Assembly (NCBI GenBank): GCA_004154925.1
Contig: QJNS01000060.1
Location: 186,001-250,000, forward strand
From: Monosporascus cannonballus
Lineage: Eukaryota; Ascomycota; Sordariomycetes; Xylariales
Direction of reading: 5' to 3'
DNA length: 64,000 bases
The stretch's first letter is position 1; every line of letters starts with the position of its first letter. Position numbers and translations under genes: made by a program. The notes below the pieces were generated by a model. It saw only the letters and a program-made list of their open reading frames with translations, was not told the DNA's origin and did not search any database. Shown here in pieces: positions 24,401 through 37,000 of this stretch.

Positions 24401-25235
24401 AACCTGGTTTTAATTTTGTTTATGGGTAACGCCGAATTTTATAGGTTCTGGCGCCGTCTCGTAAGAAATAAGGGGTGCGTTTTGTTTTTTTCCTTGGTTA
24501 AATTTGTTATATCCCGAACGTAAGGCATATTACCCCTTTTTTTTATCGTTTTTCAAATTATTAATTGTTAATTTTAATTGCTTTTGCAATATACTAGTCC
24601 AAAGTAATTACTCGTTCGATCCGAATAATTTTATCTTTTATATTATCTTTTAACCCTTTATAAAATATATCGATAAGGGCATCGGTTTCGTTATCTCTTT
24701 ATCCAGTTTTAACCGTAAAATTTTTAAAGGTTACGGCATATTTGGACGCGGGTTTTTTTTATCGAAATTACAAAAGTTATTAAACTGCAAATCGTTTTTT
24801 ATCCGGATTGCCGAAATTAATATAAAATAAAAAGATTTCGTTAATAAAATCCTCCTTATTTAGTTCTTTTATTTCCAGGAAATTTCTTATAATGGGCTGA
24901 AACCAGTTAGCCGCATTTATTATTAGGTATACTTTTATTATTAGGATTTAATCTGCTGGGTTACTAAGGTTTAAAAAGCGAAAGTAAATTCGTACCTAAA
25001 TTAAAAAGGTTTAAAGGTTACTTTTTTTATCGTAAGACTCCGGCTTTTTAGGTTTTATGTAAACGAAAAAAGATTAGATAAATGGCGTAGCTTTAATTTG
25101 TCGGATTTTTCTTTTTAATTTCCGGATTCGAGCCGGAAATTACTAAATAAGTATTTCCTAAGCGCTAGTCGATATTTTAACAATATTAAATATTACTTAG
25201 AATTTAACGGTACTATTAAATAAAAACTTGTAACA

Positions 25236-25630
25236 TATAACGGCTAAACAGTTTTATCAATTATTAAATCTTAAATTAACGTATTTATATTATCAGAAAT
25301 ATCGTAAAAATCTAAGTAATAAATATAATAACGTATTACGTTTCGTAATGTTAAAGGTACTTTAAGTAACGATATTATATTGCAAATTAAAGTTATTTAA
25401 ATTTTGGAAATAATAAGCGTATATATTTTTATTTTGGCTTAAGGTGCTTAAGTAGCTTAAACCCTTAAGCCTGTTAAGCCCTTTAAGCTCTTTTGCTAGC
25501 TTAAGGGGCTTAAGGTGCTTGGCGCCTTAAAACCTTTAAGCCAGTTACGTAACGTCTTGGCTTAGGTCGGAACTGATCTCTTCGTAATTCCGACCGTCTG
25601 AAAAGAAGCCAAAACCGTTAGGTCATAACA
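25236..25630 (-). repeat. AB 5' LTR
   Basis: It is a 395-bp partner of 18910-19305, followed by the duplicated ATAAG. It carries the same CTTAAG-like hexamer cluster, here at about 25436-25540. Confidence 0.85.
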
Positions 25631-25635
25631 ATAAG

Positions 25636-26334
25636 AATAATATTTGAAAAAAACCTGAACTGAATTACGATATTACTAAATTAAGATATCGAATAGTTTT
25701 TAAATTTTTAAAGCAATTCCAGAACTATATTAATAGAGTTCCGGTTATGCTAGAAAATAACGCTAAAATATTAATTATATAGATTAATAACATTATAAGT
25801 TTATTATAAAATATTTTAATAATTCGTTAAATGACGTAAGTTAAGTTTTTCGTTTTTAAAATTAAATATATCTTTAATAAAAAAAAAGATACGACCATTA
25901 ATGGATTATGGAAGAAAAACAAGTCGGGCCTTTTAATGAATTAAACGACTAATAAAAGGAAAAAGACGATAGTTTTATTAATATTCAGTTTAATATTATT
26001 CAGCTAAATCTTTTAACCTGAATAACGTAACTAAAAAAGGTTTTTTTAGACTTAATTTAAATAGTTACAAAAATACGTAAAGTTTTTAATGATATTAAAG
26101 TTCTTTAATCGATTAGCAGAGATAACGATAAAAAAGCGAACAGTCTTTAAAACCGAAACCTTAAAATATTTTATTTAAAGCGGTATGTTATGGTACAAAA
26201 TAAAGAAGTAATGTGACAATCATAAAAGTATCGATAACAAATAAAATCGCCGAATAATAATTAAATAATATTACAAAAACTACGATTATAAAGGACGAGA
26301 TACGATTTACCGATATATAATTATTGTTACGACA
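25636..26334 (+). pseudogene. FG RNase H and linker, degraded
   Basis: The frame resumes the FG pol gene after the AB insertion. Segments resembling YDITKLRYRIVFKFLKQF and RVPVMLENNAKILI match the gypsy RNase H region (YDATKRE ... FVLETDANVLV) with RIP-type losses. The later part leads toward the integrase zinc-binding region. Confidence 0.65.
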
Positions 26335-26449
26335 CAGAAGAACAAGAGTCTAGCTATTACACCACTTAAAAGTGGAACGTTGTCAGGTCGAGCCCTGACC
26401 GCCTTGTTCTGCCCTATATACCTACAAGGTGCCACTTAGGACTGTGACA
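26335..26449. mobile_element. 115-bp TG...CA element with perfect 5-bp target duplication
   Basis: It begins TGTTACGACACAG and ends CTGTGACA, flanked by ATTAT at 26330-26334 and 26450-26454. It is GC-richer than all surrounding DNA. Inside are complementary arms AGAACAAG/CTTGTTCT, CCACTT/AAGTGG and GTCAGG/CCTGAC, giving a cloverleaf-like fold, and a TATA-like CTATATACC. It is best read as a solo LTR of a miniature retrotransposon; a tRNA-derived origin is possible but not shown. Confidence 0.7.
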
Positions 26450-26454
26450 ATTAT

Positions 26455-27250
26455 TTTATATTATTAGCGAAATATATATAGACATATACGGAAAGTCATC
26501 TTTGCTTACGTTTTACGCCAGAAATTTACTGATCGACGTTTCGAAGAAAATTATTGTTTTTTAAGTTCCTTAGATATTACAGTTATTTAAGTTATTAACA
26601 TTTAATTTATATCAAATAACAACCGATATAAGGCGATTATCGAAGCCCGATACGGATTATCCGGATATTTCGAAATTAAAACGTTACTTAGAGTTAGGTT
26701 TATAGCGATCAGAAAGTTCTTAAACGAACATATTTTTTACCAATACGAAATCTCGGTTAAAATTAAAATCGATAAAAGTTTTAAGATAAAAGAAAAAATT
26801 ATCAAAACTTAGGAAATATTTGAGATTAAGCGAAAAGTTAAAGCTACATACGTTATTTGGTAATAAAGATTAGTCGAAAAAAGACATATCTAGATAATTA
26901 AAAATTGATAAAAATAACGAACGGTATGGGTAAAACATATGTTAAATTCCTGTCTAAAGTAGTATTTAAGAATAATATTCTTATAATAACTTACGGTCTT
27001 AATTTTTATAAGTTATTATACGGCCAAAAAACGTTTTTACCCATCGAAACTATGATATCGATATAAAGGATTATAATATAAGATCTTATTAGATTAAAAG
27101 AAAATATGAATATGTCGTGAATTAAGTTATTAAAACGTAAAGCCGATAATATTACTAAAGTATTTAAAGTAATTATTACGTAATATTATAAGGCCGCTTA
27201 ATTTATTGATTAAAGAAATTAAAATAAAATAAGAATTTGGCCTTTTCGCC
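26455..27250 (+). pseudogene. FG integrase, degraded
   Basis: The clearest segment is at 27007-27048 (YKLLYGQKTFLPIE), the conserved C-terminal end of gypsy integrase cores. It is followed by DLIRLKEN-like residues where the family has a conserved charged helix. Upstream, 26480-26900 aligns with the reversed KL copy at about 33080-32650. Confidence 0.65.
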
Positions 27251-28213
27251 AGTACCGGTTTAGTAATATTTTATAATATATTAAAATATATTAATATATC
27301 TAAAGAAATACAATGAAAATATTAATAAACAGGACTGTATTATTTTAATGCTTTAAATAATTAAGGTATTTATTTTTTTAAAAAATTCATAAAATATTCT
27401 TATGGAATCTTTCTTTTGTTAACAAATTAAAGTAATTTATTAAGGATAAAAAATATTAAAAGCCAATTAATTTATACAACAATAATTGGATAAAAGTATT
27501 ATTTAACGAATCCGATCGGTTGAACAATATTACGAACGAAACGTTAAACGATATAAATATCGAGTTATCCAAAAACTGGGAATTTAAAATTATAAAACCT
27601 GTTAAAATAAAAATATTCAAATTTAAATACCGTATAAACAGTTTAGAAATTATATAATTATGGATAATAATAGCATATACGAAACTGATTAATTAAATAA
27701 AAAAAGATTATTCGAATTTTTTGCAATGTATTAACATACAAAAGAATTTATTAATTTATGTTATTACCGAGTTTTTAAAATCCTTAAAATATTAAGATAA
27801 CGATTTTGGCGACTTTTTCGACATGCTGCGAATTTTAGTTATATAATAGAGATCGGTACACTTTTTTTAAATTAAACGGTAAAAAAGCTTTTATTAAAGT
27901 TGTAAAGAACCTTATAATTTAATTTATAAATAGTTAATTTCATTCGCAGCCTTTCTATAAAACATATATAAAGATTCTTGAATTAATCGTCCTTAAATAT
28001 ATAATTATATTTAACGATTTATCCGATATGATTATTATAAACATTTTTCGCAAAATCAAAGCGCGATATATATCTGAAATATAAAATTATTCCGTAATTT
28101 CTAGACGATTCAGAAACGTAATAACGTTTTTCATAAAGTGCGTAAAGTACCAGATTAAATACTTTAAAAATCGGAATAAATAACTTCTTTACATATCGAA
28201 ATTCCTTAATAAG

Positions 28214-28429
28214 ATGTACTATAAGTTAACCGAAAGAGCCGGCGCGGGTAATTTCGATAAATACGACTTTATCCCAAGTTTGCTTTTGGAAAATAGCATT
28301 TTGGTAATCGACGACTGGACGTTAATAACTTTTCAGAAATTGGCACCGGTAATTTGCTATTTCAAGAATCAACTAATAGCGGAACCGGAGATAAACGAAA
28401 TGGATATTACTTTAAATATTGATGATTAA
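28214..28429 (+). pseudogene. Unassigned open frame in the FG element
   Basis: A 71-codon frame with a hydrophobic middle (LLLENSILVIDDW) and acidic end (NIDD). It is one of the longest open stretches in the block, and the same frame end is recognisable in the KL copy (minus, around 12430-12230). I do not recognise the family; it may be the C-terminus of the FG pol polyprotein or a separate element protein. It is not expected to be expressed. Confidence 0.4.
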
Positions 28430-31159
28430 TCAAAATAAAATAGGTTATAATAGGAAAAATATCTTAATTCGAAGTATTTAGAAATAATATAAATAATAAC
28501 CGCGTTATTATTCCAAATATTGGGCATATATTGAAATATAAAAATCGAATATTAAAGACAGTTTAATTTGTTAATATTGGTAAATAAATTAAGAAGTTAG
28601 TTAATATTTCTTAGACCGGAAGAAATTAATAAAATTGCAAATAAAGAAAATCTTTTCAGATTAATATTAGGTACTAACGTTATTAATTGATAATTCTCAG
28701 AGAATTGTTCTATAATAGCTAAAAATAAGGACATTGCTGAATTACTTTCGATAAATTGTTATATTGTTGTTATTAAGAATAATAAGATTTAGAGAAACAA
28801 ATTATTTATAATTAGAATTATAAAAGAAGAATAATTATTACCTTTAGTAATATTACGGAATCGATACTCCCTAAAAATGCAATTCGGGTATAGGAGCTTG
28901 ACGATATATAGAACTTTAGCTTTTACGAATATCGGATGGGTTAATCGAAAGCTTACTGCTATATTAAAGCTACATAGTCCAAAGTTTGTTTACTTTACGG
29001 ATGAAAGGTTTAACGAATATGGGATGCTTTAAGGCTTTAAGGATACGACGATAATATGCCGAAAAACGATCGAGGTCTTGGAAATTCTGATTATATCTAA
29101 CCTAATTGCTTTTAATAATATCGGAAATATTATCCTTAATTACCGGATATCTTATTTGCTTAACTAATTCCTTAAGATCCACATTAATACGGAGACCTGA
29201 ATGTTTAAAAGGTTTTGACGCTTTGAAAATAATTATAATAAATTAAGTAAACGTACTAAAAAAAGAAAAAAATATATAGAACTACAGATATCGACATAAG
29301 TAAATAAGTAATAAATATTGTTAATAGAAAGAAAATAAAGAATTATGGAGGATAAAACTTAGAAAAGTTATAAAAATAATAACGCTTATACGCAATTAAT
29401 CAAAAACGATAATAACGTACGATATTTCTATTAATAATATCAAATAAAAACTTTTTGAAATTTTTTCGACATATAAGAATTTTCTTTAAAAAGTTTTAGG
29501 AATAATAAATATATTATCGCTTAATTGCTGTTATCTTTTATTATTATGATTAAGTATTTTTTAATATTATATTGATTTTACAGTTTATTAATCGTATCCT
29601 ATGCTTATTTATATTACGATTCTCTATATATTATATACCCTGGTCCCATTACATATATCCTGGCATTAACGTCGTGGAAAAAGTAATCTAAAAAACTCTC
29701 TTAGACTGATTTTAAGCCAAATTTAAAGAAAATAAATTAATTTAGATTTGGTAAACTGATAAAGCTTCAAATACTAAGGCTTTGGGGACGTTAAAATTTA
29801 AGAAAATGTTAAAAAGGTTGTACGGCGATATTTTATCTTCTGACTTTGTATTCCGTCCTGGTCTGAAAATTAATTTTGATTAATTAATACCTAGTACCTC
29901 ATATAATTAAGAGGAAATCGCCCTTAAAGGAGTTCTAGAATATTACTAAACTTCAAAAATAACCCGGATATATAATATAATGCCGTAATTATACTATTTT
30001 TAATAATTATTATACTTATTACCGTCGAAAAATATTTCGAATCAAAAATATTATGGGATTAATATAGGCATGTTCGCGTAGGGCTATAAAAAATAAATTA
30101 ATATATATTTTCAAAGCCGGCAGTTTTATCATTTAGAGATATTATACGCCAGTAAATAAAAAAAATTAAAGTTATTATTTGTAAATTGAATTTTAATTAC
30201 GTTACAATAATAATTTACGATATTATTCGTATTAATAAAATTACGAGATATGGGCATTAGATTGGCCATTTATATATCCGATCAAAACGTATTTTTATAA
30301 TATTCGATAATGGCTTTTTAAACGATCGAATTATGAAAATATTAAAACTTTACCGACAAAAATAAGAACAAGTTAATTTTAATAATGTACCTATATATAT
30401 TGGTAAAGTTAGGACCTCTAGATAATATTTTAACTGGATATATGGCATTTAAGCGATTTACTTACTTTGTAATCTTATAGAGAAATCAGGTTTATAAGGA
30501 ATCAAAAAACTGACTTTAAATAAGATAAAGTAATTGGTTGAAAATATAGAAAAAGAAATTAGGACGTACTTTGGTTTACAAAATAAAAATTAGAACAAAA
30601 GCGTACCTAAAGGATTTTGACCTAGCAAACATCCGTTACTTATTTTTAACAACCTCCCAGATTTTCCTTTATTTTGCGATCAAAATATTTGTAAACTTTG
30701 TTAACCCCGAAACCGCGCCAAATCAATGTGTAATAATATAATAATATTAAAGCAAAATAAATATTTCGCCTGTTAAATAATAATTAACGTACTTAAGCTA
30801 TGTTGGTAGGAACTTATAAAACTCTGTATTAATAGATAGGAAATACATATTAAATTATTAAAAAACTACTAAAACCTTATCTTATTCTAGGATAGCTAGA
30901 GAAGAAAAAGTATAAGGCGTTGATTGACGATTAATACATGGAAGATAAAGTACAAAAAGATAAGAAAAAAAGGCTTTTTAATACAAGTGATTAATTAAAA
31001 AACAAAATCGAATTTCTAAATTAAAAATATAAAAGGTTATATTACGTCGAAGAAAAAGAATTAATTAGTAAGAACATAAATATAGTACGTTTATTATGAC
31101 ATTAAATTGTTATTATTTCTTACGATTAAACGGGAACGTCCTTGATAATAAAAAAAGTT
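28430..31159 (+). other. FG 3' internal segment before the LTR
   Basis: About 2.7 kb between the last recognisable frame and the 3' LTR; the same spacing occurs in KL. A short frame near 29035-29150 is open for ~35 codons but not recognised. I see no RNA gene. Confidence 0.4.
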
Positions 31160-31436
31160 TAAAGTAGGATAAGGTGTTACGTCTATTATCAGGCTCGATT
31201 AATCAAAAAGCCCGGATTTTATATATATATTAAGAAGTTCTTTTTTGCAATAGATTTAACCTCCAGTTATTATTTAGCATCATTACCACTTATTATGTTT
31301 TCTGTTATGTTAGTTATCAAGATTTAATACTATTAATATAATCGAATTAAATTTTTTATCTCGATAATCCTTTTCCGTATTGTAATATAGCTTGCTTATC
31401 TGCTCTGATCAAGAACAATTCTCAATTCATTAAATC
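31160..31436 (+). repeat. FG 3' LTR
   Basis: It is the 277-bp partner of 12475-12751, and an A-rich, purine-rich tract precedes it. Confidence 0.75.
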
Positions 31437-33850
31437 AATACTTTTAGAATTTTACGACAAAGGTTGTTATGTTTTTAAATCGCTTAAAAATTACGAAATA
31501 TATCTAATGTATAGGTATATATTGTTTTTTTAGTTCTGTAGACAAGTTCTATAATAGTTATATTGAATTAATCGATAAATAGAATTATATCTGTAGGCAT
31601 AATAAATTTACAAAGTTTCGAACAACCTTTATAAAAAAACCCTAATATAAACCCAATATTTACAAATTTAATTTAAAAGTCTTTTAGGAATGGGATCAGG
31701 GGTTTTTTTTAAATATTTAACTAAAAACAGGTTTACCGATTTCGGTTATATAATTAAAGTTCGTAACATTTTAAGGAATCTAGATAAATTATTACTGTAA
31801 TATTTCAACGGTTCTAAAGGTTAAATCAAAATATAAATTAATTTAAACAATTTTATTAATTAATATTTTTCAAAGAATTACTATAACGTGTTTTCTGTTC
31901 GAATAATTAATTTCGTATATATTATTATTTATTACTATATAAGTTCCGACTTATCCATTTCGTATTTAAAATTTAATATTTATTATAATAAATTTTATCG
32001 TTTTAAGTTATTAGTTTTCCAGTTATTCGATATATATGCCGTTTAAAGTTTCGTTTGCAATATCGTATATTTAATCGAATTCGTTAAAAAATAATGTTCT
32101 TTAATTAATCTTTTATATATTAATAAATTAGTGTAAAGTATTATCAAAACGACTTTCTTTAATAGTGTTTTATAGATTTTCTTTAAACGGTAAATACCTT
32201 AATTAATTAAGTTATGAATTAAATGCGGCTTTATATATTAATACATTAGTTTCTTTCATTAAAATATATCAATATTGTATAATATATCGAAAATATTATT
32301 ATATTATTAATTTATAAATGCTGAATATTGTTAATTTATTAATGAATAAATTAAGTTTATATCATTACGTAATAATATATTTCATTATTTTGGTAATACT
32401 ATCGGCTTCAAATTTTAATAATTTAAGTTTTTGCGTAATTAAATTCTTCTTAAATATTAAAAGTTTATATTATAATTCTTTGAATTGGTTTTATAATTTC
32501 GACTAGTCAACACCTTCCTATTTGTATAATAACTTATAAAATTCAAAATTATAAACTTTTTATAACAATGTTATTTGCAAATATTATTTTAAGCAAAAGT
32601 TTAATTTATTTTTTATCTATGCTATTCTTTATATTTATTAATTCTTTAACTATCGGACTATACCTTTTTTGATTAATTTCTATCGTTAGGTAATGTATAT
32701 AATTTTAATTTCTCGTTTAATCTTAAATATTCGCCAAATCTCGATAATTAATCTTTTCTTATCGAAGCCTATATCGAATTTTATTTAACCAGAATTCTAT
32801 ATCATTAAGAATTTTATTTATTTAAAAATTTCTTAATCGCCATAATCGTAATTGTATGTAAGGCTTGTATGTCGAAATATTTAAATAATTTATATCGGGC
32901 TTCGATAATTATCTGATGTTCGTTGTTATTTGATATAAATTACACATTAATAACTTGGATAATTAAGAAATCTAAATGGTTTAAAAAGTTATAATTCTAT
33001 ATCAAATATTAATTAATAGTGTTTTATTATAAAACATAAATAAAACTTACTTTTTATATATACTTATATATATATCAGATTAATAATATAAAGTAATTAT
33101 ATATTAATAAATTATATTTTATTTTTTATCATCGTAATCCTTAAAAATAAGATTTAATTATTGTTAGACGTTTTTTTCGATATCGAGAATTTAATAATTA
33201 TTATGTTATTCTTCTCCTTTACGTTGTAAAACTATATTTTAAATAAAATATTTTCAGATTTTGGACTTCAAGATTACTTATTTTCTTATTATTGTATTTA
33301 TTAATCGATTAAAAAATTGTAATATCGTCAAAAATATTACCTATTTTAATAACCGTTTATATCAAGTTTTAAGAAAAAGACGTTTTATTTAAAGTATTTT
33401 TGTTATAAAATTAAACCGAAAAACGTTTAATTAAATATTATTAAAATTGTCCACTTTTTTATTAATTATTTAATATATTAAAAAAACCCGATTTGGTTTT
33501 TCGATAATATATTAATGATTATATTTCTTTTATAAAAAATATATTTCTTTTCCTAATCGAAAAGTTTGGTTCATATAATTTACCGAATTCACAAAATATC
33601 AATTAATTAATTTTTAAAATTATAAATATATATGATTAATATTTTACCATTAAATTATATTATAAATTAAATATTACAAATATGATTCCGGCATTGTTAT
33701 AAAACTTTTAAAATAATTTAATATTTTAACTTATTTATAATATAATTTAATTTCACGTTTTTAAAATATTATTTTTATGACGTACTGGATACTTTACGTT
33801 GTTAATTATTTAGCTTAACGCATTTTTAAAATTTCGGTTGTATAAATCTG
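31437..33850 (-). pseudogene. KL internal region, integrase part, degraded
   Basis: Read minus, 33100-32650 matches FG 26460-26900, and 31500-31437 matches FG just upstream of 28180. This shows where FG split KL. Small plus-strand ORFs here (32318-32506) are shadows or chance. Confidence 0.6.
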
Positions 33851-33855
33851 TCCTT

Positions 33856-34062
33856 TGTAAGATAATGGACCGCTGTGAGCTGGGATGAAGTGATCTCCAA
33901 CCAGTCGTAAAGCAGATTCTAAGAAGTGAATGTATTAGGTTTTTTCCATCTAGCGTTTCCCATTAGCTGCTAGATGGTGGATTTATATTAGTAAGTGGGT
34001 CGGTGGCTGATTGGTGGCGGGTCGGCTACCAGCTTCATCCATATAGAGGCTCTATTCCCATA
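33856..34062 (-). mobile_element. Solo LTR (family MN), 207 bp
   Basis: It matches the MN element LTRs in reverse. TCCTT is duplicated at 33851-33855 and 34063-34067. In element orientation it starts TATGGG (TG changed to TA) and ends CTTACA. It is markedly GC-richer than its flanks. Confidence 0.85.
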
Positions 34063-34067
34063 TCCTT

Positions 34068-37000
34068 ATAATAATTTCTTTTATTTTGAGATAATAATCA
34101 GTAATAATTAAAGTTAAAATGGTTATAAACTTTTTTAAGTGTTTTTAAAACATTTTTTTATTAAAGCCCTAAATAAAAAATATTTTTTTCAAACTAAATA
34201 CACAAAACATTTTGCCTTAATAATATAATATAAGATAAATATCTAATAAGAACTAATAATCCTTAAAAACGTTTTAACTTTCGATACCTTTTTATAAAAA
34301 TAAATTTCTAAACCATTTATTATTTTGATTGTATTAAGTTAATAATAAATTATATTGTGAAAATTCCGATTATAACTGTAAATTTATGATATTATTAGGA
34401 CATTTATATATTAATTATAGTTTTGGCAAATCCGTAATTAAAACAGGTTGTATTTATTTTACCGGTATATTTAGAAACGAACCGTCGAGTCCCAAGAAAA
34501 ATTTTAATATAATCAATCGTATTACATCTTTAATTCGCTAATACTAACCTTGTATATTAATAACCGTAATATTTTAAGTAATAAGTCTTAAAAGACTTTC
34601 TCGATAGTGAACTAAAAATAAGTTAAAAAATTAAAATAAGTTATAAATATAATAATATATCAGAATAGTTTTAAGAGTATTACGAACGTTATTATATGTT
34701 TATTAATAAAAATTAAAATAATTAAATTCTAATTAAAAACATTTTATAAAAGAAGCTTAAAAACACATAACCAAACCCGTATAGAATTCGTTGGGATTTA
34801 CAGGCATAAATATATTTTCTACAATAATGGCATTTAATTTCGTTATAGAATAAATGAATTATAAACCGTTATTTCTTTTTATAAAAAACCAGGTATTCTA
34901 GTATATAATATATAATTAGTCGAAAATTTCTTTAAATACGTATTTGTAATATATCTATTAATTTTATTTTTATATTCATTAATATTATTATATTTATACG
35001 ATACTATACTTTATGAAAAATAAATTTAATTTTATAAAAATACAATTCTTTTAATTAGACCATATTTTTATTAATTTTATCTTAAGGTAATTTTCTTCCG
35101 ACATAACATCTTTTTAAAAAAAGCTTTTCCTATACGAACAAATCCGTTGCAAATTCCATCACGTAAATTTTCGGGTTTTTCATCGGTTAATTAGACTTTT
35201 CGGAATATGAAAATAAATCTGAAAAGTAATATCGTTAATAATATACCATGTTTATATAAAATCTCCTTTTGCCTTTTAATTAATTATATATTTTTCTCAA
35301 ATATCTTAAATTTTTAATCGACGTTTTTATATAATACCGATTTATCAAGTAATGTATTAACGATACAAAATATATCTTATTTAACTCTATATGTGATATT
35401 AAGTAAAACCGCTTTCTTCCTAATATAAATATATATTTTCCTCATAATATTCCGTATAACGTATGTAATAGCCTTTTAAAATTAGATTATTAAAAGATCT
35501 TACTTTTAAAATTTTATTTTCTTATTGTGTGGTAAATAATTTTATGATTTTAATTGATTAAATATTCTTTAATCGAAAATATTCAAAGTTTATGTTAAAT
35601 TTATTTTTTTTTCGTTATTAAATTTGTTTGAGTTAACAAAACGGCTTATAAATTTACCGCCTGTATCTCTTTTAAATTAATTATCTGTATGGACATTACG
35701 ATTAACTTATTTTATTAATATTAAGAGAATAAAAATTTTTGTCGGACCGAATTTTAAAATTTCTTTTATTACTTTTAATTCCATATTTAATATTATTTTC
35801 AATTTTACTATAAAGTTAAATTGTATTACTAATAATTATGTTGTGCGAATATTGTCGATAACAAGAAAGAAAATAATAAATAATTAACAGATTAATTAAA
35901 TCGGAATTTTAATTATGATTTCGAATTTAATCAATTTTTAAAAGTTAAATCCCACAAAAAGTCCATATGTATGATATTATTAACTTATATTTCTTAATAT
36001 ATAAACAAATTATAACATTCTATTTCATTTTCGTATTGATAATATCATTAACTCTTTTTCAAAAGTTAATTTTAATAACAAATCGAAATAACGAAACAAT
36101 ATATTTAGTTAAATTCTATTGCAATACGGATAAAATACTGGTTTTCTTATTTTTCGGTTTATAATTAATATTTATAATTAAGATTTGAAACGTTTATCCT
36201 AAGATAATAAGCATAAACCCGTCGACTTTTACCTCCGTTATCTAAATTACTTTATTATTTTTACGATTTAATATTTCCAAGATTTTTATATTTATAAAAG
36301 TCTTAAAACCTTCTTAAAATCAGAGTAAACCTTACTTAATTCCAATTAGATAATTTTAAATTCTTTTTTTACATTTTCGTAAATTTAAATATGTTAGTAT
36401 TCTATCAATTCTTTAATAATTAAACTATCGTAATTAAAGAGACTATTTATTTATATTATTATTTTGGTATTTCAAAGTAGAAATCCGTTTTATATAAGAA
36501 ATTTATCGTCGTTCTTATTTTTCTTTATAAATTTACCCGTATTTTTCTGTTAGTATTAGATTGCTTAATTCATATAATACTAATAAATAATAAAAGTTAA
36601 ATTTTTATATGAACTATTAATATTTAAGTTTCTTTAAAATATCGGATGCTATTACTTTTAATAAAATCATTTTATAAATAATTTATTCAAACTCCTTTTT
36701 ATAAAATACTTTAATGTTTTTTCAAGCAAAATAAAAGACATTAATTTAATAATACGATTTTAATTATCTCTAAATTCGTGTCGATTAAGTGCTAGAAGTA
36801 TTTTAACATAAAGTATATTCAGGATATTAAAAGGGACAGAGTTTCGATTAATATTACATTTAATTTATTTTCAATATTTGAAAACCCTTTTATCGATAAT
36901 CATAATATGTTATTTTGTTTTAAAATACTTCAGCCAATTCAGTAAATTATATATTTATTTTAAAATATTTTTTCTAAAGAAAAACCTTTTGTTAATTGCC

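Larger units (their letters stand above)
18910..25630 (-). mobile_element. AB: full-length Ty3/gypsy LTR retrotransposon, RIP-degraded
   Basis: The LTRs at 18910-19305 (3') and 25236-25630 (5') agree over 395 bp, read minus, begin TGTTATGACC-like and end GCCGTCACA-like. ATAAG is duplicated at 18905-18909 and 25631-25635. The KL sister element supplies the empty site, with a single ATAAA at the matching place (33855-33700 region). A polypurine tract GGAAAAAAGGAGA precedes the 3' LTR. Internal remnants in minus order are a gag zinc knuckle, reverse transcriptase and integrase. Total length is 6721 bp, usual for the family. Confidence 0.9.
12475..31436 (+). mobile_element. FG: Ty3/gypsy LTR retrotransposon inserted in its sister copy KL
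   Basis: Two 277-bp LTRs in the same orientation (12475-12751 and 31160-31436) bound the element. The flanks read GATAC (12470-12474) and AATAC (31437-31441), a 5-bp duplication with one G-to-A change. Order on the plus strand: LTR, gag-pol remnants, reverse transcriptase end (18300-18909), RNase H (25636-~25930), integrase (to ~27250), an unassigned frame (28214-28429), about 2.7 kb of non-coding-looking 3' sequence, LTR. AB interrupts RNase H; the I solo LTR and a 115-bp element are also inside. Without them the element is about 11.7 kb, long for fungal gypsy elements. Confidence 0.8.
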
